NCBI GenBank assembly: GCA_000697665.1
Contig: KL197713.1
Span: forward strand, 111,817 to 175,816
Direction of reading: 5' to 3'
DNA length: 64,000 bases
DNA from: Jaapia argillacea MUCL 33604
Taxonomy: Eukaryota; Basidiomycota; Agaricomycetes; Jaapiales; Jaapiaceae
In this document: one piece after another, positions 23,229 through 33,725 of the stretch
How the letters are laid out: each line of letters starts with the position of its first letter
Numbering within the stretch: position 1 is the first letter of the stretch
Made by a program: the position numbers and the translations under genes
The notes under the pieces: generated by a model
The model's database searches: none
What the model saw: only the letters and a program-made list of their open reading frames with translations
Told to the model about the DNA's origin: nothing

Positions 23229-24071
23229 CTATGCCCACACCACTGATTTCGTGCGGCTCCAGAAAATCAGGGCAAGACAAGATCCTCCGGCGAGGAATCC
23301 GAGTAACATTGGCAGGGTGCAAGACGTTGGTGCAGGGGTTCGGGATTGCTTGGGCTTCCCGCCGACCTCATCTACACGTGGGACTCGACCCTTCTCCCAC
23401 CCACTCTCCAGGAGTTTTCCCATCATCTCATCGTCTAATAGCGCAAGCTCCTCCATCTCCCAAGCTGTGCAGACATCAATCATCCATCTCATCCTCCTTT
23501 TCCCGACGTCCCCGCCAATTCCAGGCGCACGCTCCCGCAACTTTGTCCTCAACTTGCCCACTTTCTCAATCGCTTCGCCCGCTTGATCAGGTATGCATTC
23601 CTCGATGCGTTTCCTGATGATATTGGCCAACTTTGGACTTTGGCCGTTCGTCGATATCATGACCTGCAAGGGCCCGTCACGGATCTGGGACCCGAAGTAG
23701 AAGTCGCAGGAAGGAGGGATATCTGCAACATTCACCGGGATTCGCAAAGTCCGACACATTGCGCATATCTGCTCGGAAGTCTCCACATCATCAATGGCGG
23801 TAAGGACCATGTCGACATCGGCCAGGTCCTGAGGTCCTCCGAAAACGCGATCATGGTATGTCACTCGGGGGCAGGTGTCGATGAACTGCTTCGTGAGCGG
23901 ATGCAAGCCTTGGAAAGGTGCGATGAGAGTAACAAGGGCGTCTGCGACAAGCACGGATTCGAGTCTCCCTGATGCGACGGCCCCGCCGCCTACCACGAGA
24001 ACTCGTTTATCTTTGAGTTGCCAGGCAATGAGGAGGGATCCACCCCCGAGAGTTTTCGTTTCCGGTGCCAT
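23229..24071 (-). CDS. MET8: Siroheme synthase: precorrin-2 dehydrogenase / sirohydrochlorin ferrochelatase
   Basis: A single exon encodes 280 residues. An NAD-binding Rossmann motif VLVVGGGAVASGRLE is near residues 24-38. The Met8 signature VNVADIPPSCDFYFGS follows; its aspartate corresponds to the residue known as catalytic in yeast Met8. Next is PLQVMISTNGQSPKLA, and then the helical C-terminal domain. Met8 oxidises precorrin-2 and inserts iron to make siroheme, the cofactor of sulfite reductase (and nitrite reductase where present). Unusually, after the normal end there is a proline/serine linker and a hydrophobic stretch LPMLLGFLAGGSCLALIFW close to the C terminus, suggesting a tail anchor. 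Yeast Met8 is soluble. Confidence 0.93.
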   Translation of the reverse strand: MAPETKTLGGGSLLIAWQLKDKRVLVVGGGAVASGRLESVLVADALVTLIAPFQGLHPLTKQFIDTCPRVTYHDRVFGGPQDLADVDMVLTAIDDVETSEQICAMCRTLRIPVNVADIPPSCDFYFGSQIRDGPLQVMISTNGQSPKLANIIRKRIEECIPDQAGEAIEKVGKLRTKLRERAPGIGGDVGKRRMRWMIDVCTAWEMEELALLDDEMMGKLLESGWEKGRVPRVDEVGGKPKQSRTPAPTSCTLPMLLGFLAGGSCLALIFWSRTKSVVWA

Positions 24072-24631
24072 GATAAATGGAGACGCGGGAAATAATCGCT
24101 GGTCTAAATAAGCGTTCGGCAGACCGAAGTCCGGCCTTCAAATTTGGTTGCCATTGGGAGTCGAGGCCGAGCCGGGACCCGAACCCAGAAACTGAGAAAG
24201 TGGCATGGCGACAAAGGGACAAATTCAGCCCACGTTTCCATAACCAGAATCGAATGGCTCGCAACCTCTTGTTCACTCCCACTCGTTTCTGGCTGGTTCA
24301 CCATTTCTCTGCACTTTGGTGAGTTCCTCAGCGTTGTCACCTTCATCGTGTCCTCTGAATTCCTTGTGGTCATCCCCTTCAGCGCAGACTAGACGTTGAT
24401 CGTCTCTTCCTTTCTTTTTTCCTTCACTTTCTTCTCGCTGCCAAAGTCTGGTTTACTGTCTTTACTCTCTGAGAGAGCTACTGTCTTTCTACATTCACAA
24501 GAGTTGATTCAATTGGGATATTCTGGTTCTGATCCCCTCACATTTGGTGTGTCACTTTCGTCGCTCGGGCCACTATGTAGCTGAACACCTGACAACCCGC
24601 AGAATCTTACTCCATCATCTAACAAAGCAAC
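24072..24631. promoter_or_regulatory. Divergent upstream region MET8 / tetraspanin
   Basis: These 560 bp lie between divergent starts. The tetraspanin side (about 24400-24470) is rich in C and T, a common fungal promoter/leader feature, and the rest may include a 5' UTR intron. No coding sequence or repeat is supported. Confidence 0.4.
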
Positions 24632-25538
24632 ATGGTCTCCAAAAGGCTTATGGGTGTCTGGGTATTCTTTGATATATGTTTATTGGCTTCGGGAGTCGTT
24701 GCTCTCGTGCTCTCCATCACATGGAGGGCTCCCAACCTCTTGCTGAACATGGTGTTTGACAATGGTGATTTGACGAGTGTGTACACTTCTCAGCAACTTT
24801 ACTGTTCAATTTTGAGTGACTGTTGTAGCTGGTACCGTTTTGGGTGTTGCCCTCTTGATCACCTTTGCAATCTCTGTTGGGGCTATCGTCCAGAGGAACC
24901 ACGTTACCATCGGTCTCGTCATGCTCAACTGGGTTCTCATCATGGATGCCATTGGCATTGTCATCATCGGCACTTTCGTATGGTATTTCACTCTGCAAGA
25001 ACGCGCCAACTATCACCAAGTCTTCAGTGAACAATCGGCTGCGACGCGCATCGCGATTCAGGATATGGTGCGCATGATCCGATATCACACAGAATTCCAA
25101 ATCTAACGCATAACAGTTGCAATGTTGTGGCTATTTCAATGGGACGGACCTCCTGGAATTGGGTGGTAATTTCTGCCAGAACCAGACTTTTGTCGACAGC
25201 TTCTTGAAGCTCGACAATACGACGGGTGACTTCACTGGCGCTTGCGTTACTCCCATCACTGCATTTGCAGATAGTACATTGAACGACGTCTTCACGTAGG
25301 CCCACTGATCGTCCGTAATGACCTATACGCTGACTTGGTGCCTCACAGAACCGTCTATGGCTTCATGGCAGTCGTTATATGTCTGTTCCTGACATCGCTT
25401 TGTGTCATCAAGAAGGTTTGTTCACATTTTTTTCAGGGAGATAATATACTCACTCCGAGGTATCACTTCCTACAGAGACAAGAGGACGAGAGGTTCAAAA
25501 AGATTGATGCCAAGCGAGGTGGTAGGGGCTTTGTGTAA
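24632..25538 (+). CDS. Fungal tetraspanin
   Basis: The protein has four predicted membrane segments: VWVFFDICLLASGVVALVLS at the N terminus, VLGVALLITFAISVGAIV, MLNWVLIMDAIGIVIIGTFV, and VYGFMAVVICLFLTSLCVI before the C-terminal tail. A large loop between segments three and four contains QCCGYF, the CCG motif defining tetraspanins, further cysteines (NFCQNQ, GACV) and likely N-glycosylation sites (NGT, NQT, NTT). The tail is short and basic (RQEDERFKKIDAKRGG). Five or more exons are needed. Fungal tetraspanins such as Pls1 and the basidiomycete Tsp2 type act at the plasma membrane in polarised growth and host penetration. Which class this is remains unresolved. Confidence 0.85.
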
Positions 25539-25929
25539 CCTTGTTCATCCTTGAAGTCCACTCCTCCGCCTATGCCTTGCATCTTGAAACATTCTTGTTC
25601 TCCTTCGCCTCCTTTCTCCCCTTGTTCTTTTCTTTTGCTTGAAGTGACCAACCAACTTGTTCGTCGCGGCCAGTTCGCCATGTTGTTCCATTAGATGCTC
25701 GCCTAGTCGAGCGGTTTCGTTCTTTGTTTGTAACAAATTTTCTCGGAGTGATGATGAATTCCATGGCCTTGAGCGTTGACCTCAGACTACTGGGACCGTC
25801 ACCTGGCAAAGGCAAAAGAGTTTCCTATTCAGGACAACTAATCCGTGTACGGTCCTAGGAGGCACCCCCGCCTTCTCCGTGTCTTCCACTGGCTGCTCTA
25901 GCTTACGAATTTCAGCCGTCTCCGCCACC

Positions 25930-26959
25930 ATGCCCAAAGGGCGGAGGAGAAAAAACCCTATCACTACAAACACGGAGGTTACCTCGAGCAACCCACATTC
26001 CAGCCGAAACATCATAAGGCAATTCCATTGTCTTCTCAAGCGACGAGCTCAGCTCCAGAAGCAACAGGACACTCCTCATAATGTGCAAGCCCTTGCGGAT
26101 GTTGAAAGGGAGATGGAGGAGCTTGGTGGGTTGAAGGTGTATCAGAGAATGTCGACCATTGGACAAGGGAATGATCGCGGGGGCGGGACAGAGAAGGTTC
26201 TTATAGGATGGTTGAAAGAATTGGGCTTCCCTCGCAACAATACCTCGAAAGAAGATTGTCATAAGCTGAGGTATGCGTGTATCTCTCGAATTTCGACCTG
26301 CCGAGCTTCAGTAGACTGACCAGAGACGCCCCTCGAGACTGTAGATTACTGGAGGTAGGGGCTTTAAAGCCTGATAACTATCGGTCATGTCGAGCTTGGA
26401 TAGACGTAACCCCTATCGATCTCCGGTCGCGACATCCAGCGATACTGGAGCAAGACTTTCTATTGATGGACGAGGCCCAACATCGAGGGAAGTGGGACGT
26501 GATCAGTCTCAGCCTTGTCGTCAACTTTGTCCCAGATGAGAAAGATCGAGGTGAGTTCAGTTCAAATACCTGTATACTCCACCGGCACTCAACTGTCTGC
26601 TTTCTTCATAGGTTCTATGCTTTGCCTTGCGCACTCTATGCTGTCGGAAGACGGTTTGTTGTTTCTAGCTGTGAGTTTCGTTTGTCTGAAAGGGGCTTCT
26701 TCGTCGACTGACTCCCCTCTTCGAACGGGAACAGCTTCCCCTACCCTGCGTTCTCAATTCACGCTACCTGACTTTTGATCACCTGAAGGGACTAATGGGT
26801 GTCGTTGGTTTTACCCTGTTGAAGGAGCGGTGGAAGACCGGGGGCAAAATGGCGTATTGGATATATCGGAAGACCTCATCGGACCTCGACAGGGTCCCGT
26901 TTCAGAAGAAAGTTGTTCTTTCGCAAGGAAACCGGAATAATTTCTCGATTCTTCTGTAG
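25930..26959 (+). CDS. BMT2: 25S rRNA adenine-N(1) methyltransferase
   Basis: The start is MPKGRRRKNPIT, a basic nucleolar-type N terminus. The signature YQRMSTIGQGNDRGGGTEKV is followed by LIGWLKELG. After an intron comes the SAM-binding region LLEVGALKPDNY with IDVTPIDLRS, then WDVISLSLVVNFVPD, and the family ending KVVLSQGNRNNFSILL. Four exons splice in phase, with donors GTATGC, GTGAGT and GTGAGT. Yeast Bmt2 makes m1A2142 in 25S rRNA in the nucleolus. Length and motif order match throughout, and no anomaly is seen. Confidence 0.92.
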
Positions 26960-27179
26960 TGGTCACCAAGCAGAAGTTTGTATCTACTTTCTGGTCCGCC
27001 GTCGAGTTCTCCCTCCACATGTAAACATGTGGAATCGATATCTGGGATGGAGCATTAAATTTACCTTTAGTATTTTATATTCGACGTTGGATGCTCGAAT
27101 TATACATACAACTCTTAAATCCTCCCCACCGCTGACTCTTGGGTTTCCCACACGGCTGGTTCTTCTTCCTTATCCCCTC

Positions 27180-29653
27180 ATGTATCGTTTTCCGTCGAAA
27201 CTGAAGTGGGCGTCTGGACGGCCAATTCGTTGTGTCAACCTTCGATTTCCACCCCGAGGCAGCTCCAACCCAGGAATTCTGAGTCCGAAGCAAGTGGGAT
27301 GGGTGGAAGCACGCCAATATTCCAGCAGTGGCAGTAGTTCCTCTGGTGTCAAGTCTGTCGAGCGACTGGTCTGGGGCTCATGCTTGGCGCTTCTTGCTGG
27401 TCTGTATATTGCGGAAAAGGGGCTTATCTCGGTGTGTTCAGTTGCTTGCTTCCCCTCAAACTCTCCTCATGTATCCATACCACCTGCACAGTCCACCACA
27501 GTATCTAAGAGTACCGCGGACAAACCAGTTGTGTTTGCGTCTAATTATGGCTCTCCAGAGGAGGTTCAGCTGGCCATCCGGGAGCTCAGGAGCGCCTTTC
27601 CAGGGGAACACAGAGTGGAGACCGCTGACGAGGTTGTCAAGACACACGGATCCTCAGAGAACTCATACCACCCTTCTTCACCACATGCAGTTGTCGTTCG
27701 TGTTTTAAGCACGGAAGACGTGGTGAAAGTCGTCAATATCTCTCGCAAATATCGCGTGCCAGTGACAGCGTATAGCGGGGCAACCAGTTTGGAAGGGCAT
27801 TTCGCAGGAGTAACATGGTCCTCCATATATCACGCAGACATGGTGTTGATATTATTTTCTCGTAGCATCCCGCTGGGAGCATTTGTTTAGACATGGGTGG
27901 GATGGACAAGATTTTAGAGATCCACGGTAAGGCCTCTCCACCCCTGGCATAGCAATCTACTACATTCTCGTGATTCAGAGAATGACGGTGACTTGGTGTG
28001 CCAATCTGGAGCACGCTGGGAGGACATCAATGAGACTTTGAAAGACAAAGGAATTCCACTTTTCTTCCCTGCAAGTCCTTTCTACACCCAACTCGAGTGT
28101 CTCGTTGATCTTGATAACAATCAACGATAGCTTGACCCAGGCCCCGGTGCTGTGCGTGTACTCTCCCTCGACCGGTTCTTAGACTAATTCGACCTAGACC
28201 ATTGGAGGTATGGTTGGTACTGGCTGTTCTGGGAGTGAGTGACTTGATCTCGTCTAATGCCACTTGGATTCTGATCCCTCGGCCAGCAAATGCTGTGCGG
28301 TATGGAACTGCAAAAGCGGAATGGTTTCTCAACTTGGTCTGTGCCGAAGTTCTATTGGCGAGTCTACCACATGCTGGACAACTCTACAGACGGTCGTGCT
28401 TCCCTCCGGAGAGGTGATCAAAACTCGCAGGCGGGCTAGGAAGTCCGCGGCAGGATTTGACACGACCAAGTTGTTCATCGGCGCCGAAGGGACTTTAGGG
28501 ATTGTGACAGAAGGTACGCTGACTGCGACTTCTGTATAAGCATTGCTGCAACACGTCGCCTTAGCAACCCTAAGGCTCGCCCCTGTGATCCCTACCAAGG
28601 TAGCTATGGCACAATTCCCCAACGTTGGCAATGCCGTCAGCGCCGTACAGGAGATTCTAAATTCTCCTTTTGGACCACATTTGCGTGAGTGTGATGAAGT
28701 GCCTTCGCACATATGTTGACCTTTTTTGCAGAGTGTATCGAGCTGCTTGATGATCACAGTGAGTAACCTTGTCCTGATCTGCATGCACTTGTTGAATGGG
28801 GATCAGTGATGAAGGCCATCAATAACGGCGGAATGGTTGAGCACACCTACCCAGTCAAAGACACATTATTCTTCAAAATCCAGGGCTCCCCAGACGCCAT
28901 AAAGCAGACCGCTGATCTTGTCAAAGCCATCGTCAAGCGACACGGTAGCAGCCAGTTTGAGTTCGCACGCACTGAAGCGGAAGCAGACACACTATGGGAG
29001 AATCGCAAATTCGCCTTACATTCGACTATTGCATCTGTACCTGGAGCTCGTTGTTGGACGACAGATGTTTGGTATCTGACGCCTCCTAGCCCTTCTCAGA
29101 GAGCTAGACTAATTCTTGGGCTTGCAGCGTCCCCGTGTCTCGCCTTCCTGAACTTGTGTACGAGACGAAGAAGGATCTCGCCGAGCACGGGCTCTCGGGG
29201 ACAATCGTCGGACACGTTGGGGATGGTGAGCCCGCTTACGGACGGCTTTGACCCCATCACTCACTATTTACAGGCAACTTCCACGCACTTATCTTGTTCC
29301 AGAATGAAGATGAGATTCCAGCTGTAAGCGACGCAGTTCACCGCATGGTTCACCGAGCAATCGCACTTGACGGAACTTGTACGTAGTGAAGGACGATCTT
29401 GCTCGGATAGACGACTGACCAACACTAGGCACTGGGGAACATGGTGTAGGAGTGGGTAAAAAAGAGTACCTTGTTGATGAGCTGGGGGAGGGCACTGTGG
29501 AGCTTATGAGGAAGGTGAAACAAACAATGGATCCTCTAAATCTTATGAACCCGGGCAAGGTGAACGATTTTCTTCCACGTTTGGTCTCGTGTTAACAGTG
29601 GCATCCAGCTCTACCCGGATCAGACTGTGCGAAGCCGTGCGATCTCGAAGTGA
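27180..29653 (+). CDS. DLD1: D-lactate dehydrogenase (cytochrome), mitochondrial
   Basis: The N terminus is a basic presequence ([17 protein letters not shown]) followed by a membrane anchor ([16 protein letters not shown]), as in inner-membrane DLD. The FAD-binding (PCMH) domain shows [18 protein letters not shown], then across an intron [37 protein letters not shown] and [11 protein letters not shown]. The FAD-oxidase C-terminal domain has [38 protein letters not shown] and [16 protein letters not shown]. About ten introns are needed. It oxidises D-lactate to pyruvate and passes electrons to cytochrome c. Family assignment is firm; several exon edges in the middle are approximate. Confidence 0.92.
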
Positions 29654-30012
29654 GGACATAATCCCCTCTTCCAGGGTCAGGGTATGAGGACCGAAGGCGT
29701 CGGCGATGGCAGAATGACTGGATGTATGTTTGCGGTTGCCCTGTCGTTGACATGTACGGCCTTACTGCGTGCACCAGTACATCCGTAAACTCCAGAGCAT
29801 GCTTAGCTCAGATCGACCACTGTCTGAGGAAAGGGACCCGTTGCAAGAAGTAATTTTGGATTGTAAGAACGCCAATCTTATCTCATCCCGATCACAGGCC
29901 ACAGCCAGATCTCCAATCTCCTGACCGCCGTTCAGCGAAACTTCCAAGCTCCCGTCGAAGTGAAACTTGAAGCAGCTGTGTCCGAGTCGAAGACTTGGGA
30001 TACGAAACTGGG
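29654..30012. other. Intergenic: DLD 3' region and promoter of the 5'-nucleotidase-like gene
   Basis: These 359 bp lie between genes on the same strand. Small frames on both strands lack homology or splice support. No RNA gene or repeat is visible. Confidence 0.4.
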
Positions 30013-32733
30013 ATGGCGAAGTTATCCCTACTTCATTTTAATGATGTTTATCGTGTCCAACCTCAGAAAATATCGCCCCCTGCACCACAGACGATAGATG
30101 TCGCCCAGTTTTGTGCAATGTTAGATGATGTTCGTGATCAATGGTCCGACCGACCTGATGGCAAGAAGGATGGTCTTGTCCTGTTCTCTGGTGACGTTTT
30201 CGCACCTTCGTTGGAGAGTTCTGTGACGAGAGGGAGCCATATGGTAAGCTGACCGTCCTCATTTCGATGCATCATTGAACATCCTGCAGGTACCTGTGAT
30301 GAATGAAATTGGCCCCGACGTATCTCTTACGGGTTTGTTGGTCCTATCCTTGTGAGTTACTATCAGGCTCATGGGTCCCATCATCTTTGGCAGGCAATCA
30401 CGATTTCGATTTCGGTCTGTATCTTCCATTCCTCAGCTCTTTATTCGTTTACTGATACACCACCATGTCTAAACTCAGGTTATCCACATTTGTCCAAATT
30501 GATCCAGGCTACCCACTTTGTGAGCGACAGCGGCAAGTTATTGATCACTTTCATTCACGCCGCTTCTGGATAATTCAACTAGCCCTGGGTGCTCAGTAAC
30601 ATCGTCGACAACGTAACGTCGCGAGTTCCGGAGCATCTCCACGAATTCGAAGTTGTTGAAAGGGCCGGCGTGCGGATTGGCATTATTGGCTTGGTGGAAA
30701 AGTTGAGATCTTCATTTACCCTGTCCTACCCTCAATTCAAGCAGGTTTTCACAGGGAATGGATATCAACGGTGGGTTCCTGGCCTTCAAACTTTGAGTAC
30801 AAAGACATGGCGAAGGTGGGGCAAGACCTGTCAAGACGTCTCCGAGACCCCACTGCAGAGCACAAGTGTGACTTCATTATCGCTTTGACACACGCTAGGT
30901 TCGTAATTGCGACCTCCTCATTTTTCGGTTAGTGACGGGAAGAAGTAGAGTTCCCAACGTAAACTCATCATCCACACACGTCGAGTCGCTTTGACCTTTT
31001 TTTCTAGGATATTGCCCTGGCCAAGCAGCTTGGCGCCACTTCACCCTCCTCGCAGGAAGCGTCCTTCGCAGACTCACATGGGGTTGACATTATTCTGGGT
31101 GGCCATGACCACCTCTATTACATTTCCCGTGGTGTTAATGCATGGGAAGGCTACGACACCAACCAATCTGTACTAGGTGCTGAGGAAGATCAAGGCGACG
31201 TTATCGTTGTCAAGAGTGGCACTGACTTTCGTGATCTCAGTGAGATCTCGATTGAACTCATTGATACTCCACCCGGAAGTATTCGTCGGAAGGTCATAAA
31301 ACACATTGTCGGTGAGTTGAATCCTGCCATTGATAGATGTCGAACCGAGTATTGTCAAAGGGAAGCATCACACGACGCAGCCTGGCTCGAGGTCCGCAGA
31401 ACGTTTGACGAAGCTTCTTCCTGAGCTGCTGTCATCCGTGTCGTCCACCTTCAAAGCTCCAGTCTGTACAGCTACGATTCCTCTTGACGTCCGTTCTCAG
31501 TATATCCGCACTGCAGAAGTAAATTCTCCCTTTGATAATACTCGTTCCCACTTCTTACTGATCGTAAATAGTCAGCCGCGGGCAACTGGTTCGCCGATAT
31601 CATCCGTCATGGATATGATGATGCACTGTGCATGAAAGGTTACGGAGGGGCCGACGGCACATTCATCTGTGCAGGCGTTCTACGCGGCGATACCGTCTAT
31701 GGACCAGGTTCGTGCTTCCTCCTCAACGCAAACATCGCAAAATTTAATCCAATCACGATCTTGGGACAATAGGGAGTGTGACGCTTGGCGACATCCTGGA
31801 AATCCTCCCTTTCGATGATTCACTCGTTGTTTTGGAGTTAGATGGCGAGGCCATCTGGGATGCATTAGAAGCATCCCTTTCAACTTGGCCTGCTCAAGAA
31901 GGGTGAGCATGCCGCTGGGCCCCCCTCCCCCAAATCCGTCCGTCCGACTGACTTCTGGAATTGAGGCGATTTCCTGTTATCTCGGGCTTCCGTGCCACTT
32001 GGGATTCCCGCCGACCACCTGGGCAGCGCGTTCTAGGGGTATGGCTGCAGGAGGAAGCGAGAAACGGGAACGGCCACAAAGATTTAGACAGCGGACACAC
32101 AACACCAAGACGGGTCGACGGAGAAGCAATCAGTCGCGAGACATCTGGGCGCAAGTACAGGATTGTCACGCGGGAGTATATGGCCCAGGGTAGTGATGGC
32201 TACGTCGCACTCAAAGGAAAGAAGTATCTTATCGACGATGAAGCCGGACAAATAATGAGCACTATTGTTCGCAAATACCTGCTTGGTGAGTGAACCGTCA
32301 CTAATCAAATCACTAATCACTTCGACATAACCACCTTTGACTCGTTCCAGGTGCCAAATATGTGAACAGAATGATACGGATAGGCAACACATCTTCACAC
32401 GGCCACTTGAATCCTGAAACTACCGGAATTATTTCCAGGGAACGGGGGAGGCAGGACCGGGTCACCTCCAGAGCGAAGATGAGAGCAGCTGAAAACTGGA
32501 AGCATCTTGCTGACTTGGTCATCCACCAGTTGCGATCAAAGAGACATTATCGCGACAATCTGATTGTCAGTACGAGGGAGCATATGAGCGGCGTCGACTG
32601 TTTCGACGGTAGCCTGATGAGAGGCGGAGCAACATCTGGGAGCGCCGATGAACAAGAAGAGAGCTTCGACAGTGATTTACTGGTTGTACATCCCGAGGTC
32701 GATGGGCGGCTCAAGGATGTCGGACGAGATTAG
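30013..32733 (+). CDS. 5'-nucleotidase / UshA-family metallophosphatase
   Basis: The N-terminal calcineurin-like phosphoesterase domain shows metal-binding motifs in order: LLHFNDVYRV, LFSGDVFAPS, LTGNHDFDFG, ALTHAR and GGHDHLYY. The C-terminal 5'-nucleotidase domain follows, with VTLGDILEILPFDDSLVVLE and a substrate-loop-like REYMAQGSDGYVAL. No signal peptide precedes the catalytic domain (the protein starts MAKLSLLHFND), so unlike secreted or GPI-anchored ecto-5'-nucleotidases it is probably intracellular. After the catalytic module there is an arginine/lysine-rich helical extension of about 100 residues ending in an acidic tail. The substrate cannot be told from sequence alone. About a dozen introns are required; some are placed only approximately. 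Confidence 0.85.
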
Positions 32734-32878
32734 ACGAAATAAGTTGTAATCGCAGCAAAGAAGACCAGGACTACGATGTCCAATCGTTTTATGTGGGCAG
32801 GACGGGGCGAAACCTCGTGGTACCAAAGGCAGTAACCGTATGAAACTGATTGAGGTTGGTTTCGCATGAAGCTGAGTC

Positions 32879-33558
32879 CTATGACGAAGGCGGGACTGAT
32901 GGAGAGATGGGGATCTGCAAGCGAGGCGGCGGATCGCCCGACAGAGTCCTACAATAGTGACTGAGCACCCCAATAGCGGAACCGACGCCGGCACCACCTA
33001 GAACAACTGGGGGTGAAGGTCAGGCTATTTCAAGGAAGTCGTCAACAGCCAACACATACGATGGACTATCCGCGCCCGCTTCCAGAACACTGCCGGAGTC
33101 AGAACAGCGAACAGGATTGCACCAATAGTGGAATGGTCATCAGCTCTAATGGAATCGGTCTTGAAAAGGCGAATGAGTGGGATCACAAAGATAAGATAGT
33201 TGAATCCCAAGCTACATTGTATGCCGCCCTGATTCTCCTAGTCCGAAGCGTAGTATCACTGGAGTTTCTGGACCTCACGTACTCAACCGCTCCACCACCA
33301 GCCACGCCTATGAGGAGTCAGATGAAGGGACCTGGAGGCAATATCGAGTTGCGTACCTGCTACTCCTCCCAGCCAGGTGGCCCGAAGAAAGCTATTTACC
33401 GAGAAGTGACTCCGACCCCGTCTGAGAAGTACGAAAGCTGTGTATGCAGGAGGAGTCAGGAGGGAACAGAGTTGGTAGCCCTTGGACATCGAGGTTCGGA
33501 CAAGAGCTTCAGTGTCAGCGGATCGCGCCGCAAGTGATTGTTCTGTTGAAGTGGACAT
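32879..33558 (-). CDS. Unrecognised small multi-pass membrane protein
   Basis: Four exons join in phase. M-STSTEQSLAARSADTEAL leads to LCSLLTPPAYTAFVLLRRG. A GTACGC...CATAG intron gives GGVAGGGAVEY. A 50-nt GTGAGG...ATCAG intron gives LGFNYLIFVIPLIRLF and TIGAILFAVLTPAVFWKRA. A GTATGT...CTAG intron gives GAGVGSAIGVLSHY and the end SVPPSS. The product is about 165 residues with four or five hydrophobic, glycine-rich segments and a hydrophilic N terminus. I do not recognise the family. The glycine-zipper look resembles Tim17-type or other mitochondrial membrane proteins, but no signature supports that. It shares a 167-bp promoter with the divergent acidic-protein gene. Confidence 0.6.
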
Positions 33559-33725
33559 GGTTAGAACAACTTCACCCCGGAACTGAACAGCAAGGACGAC
33601 TCGAGCGGGAATATCTGGCGCAAAATCACGTGACTGAAGTAAGCCTGCCCTAAGCTTGTGTTTCGGTGACAGTGTCACATTTACCCCCGAACCCTTTTTG
33701 AATCCCAACTCACGCCAAACGCCCG
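33559..33725. promoter_or_regulatory. Bidirectional promoter with a TCACGTGA palindrome
   Basis: This is the 167-bp gap between divergent starts. It contains the palindrome TCACGTGA (33626-33633), the classic site for bHLH factors such as Cbf1 and Pho4, and an inverted GTGACAGTGTCAC further on (about 33667-33679). Regulatory function is inferred. Confidence 0.45.

Noticed and set aside
29592-29947. Short minus-strand frames between DLD and the nucleotidase-like gene
   Set aside because: Low-complexity translations without ATG context or splice support; most likely 3' UTR and promoter.
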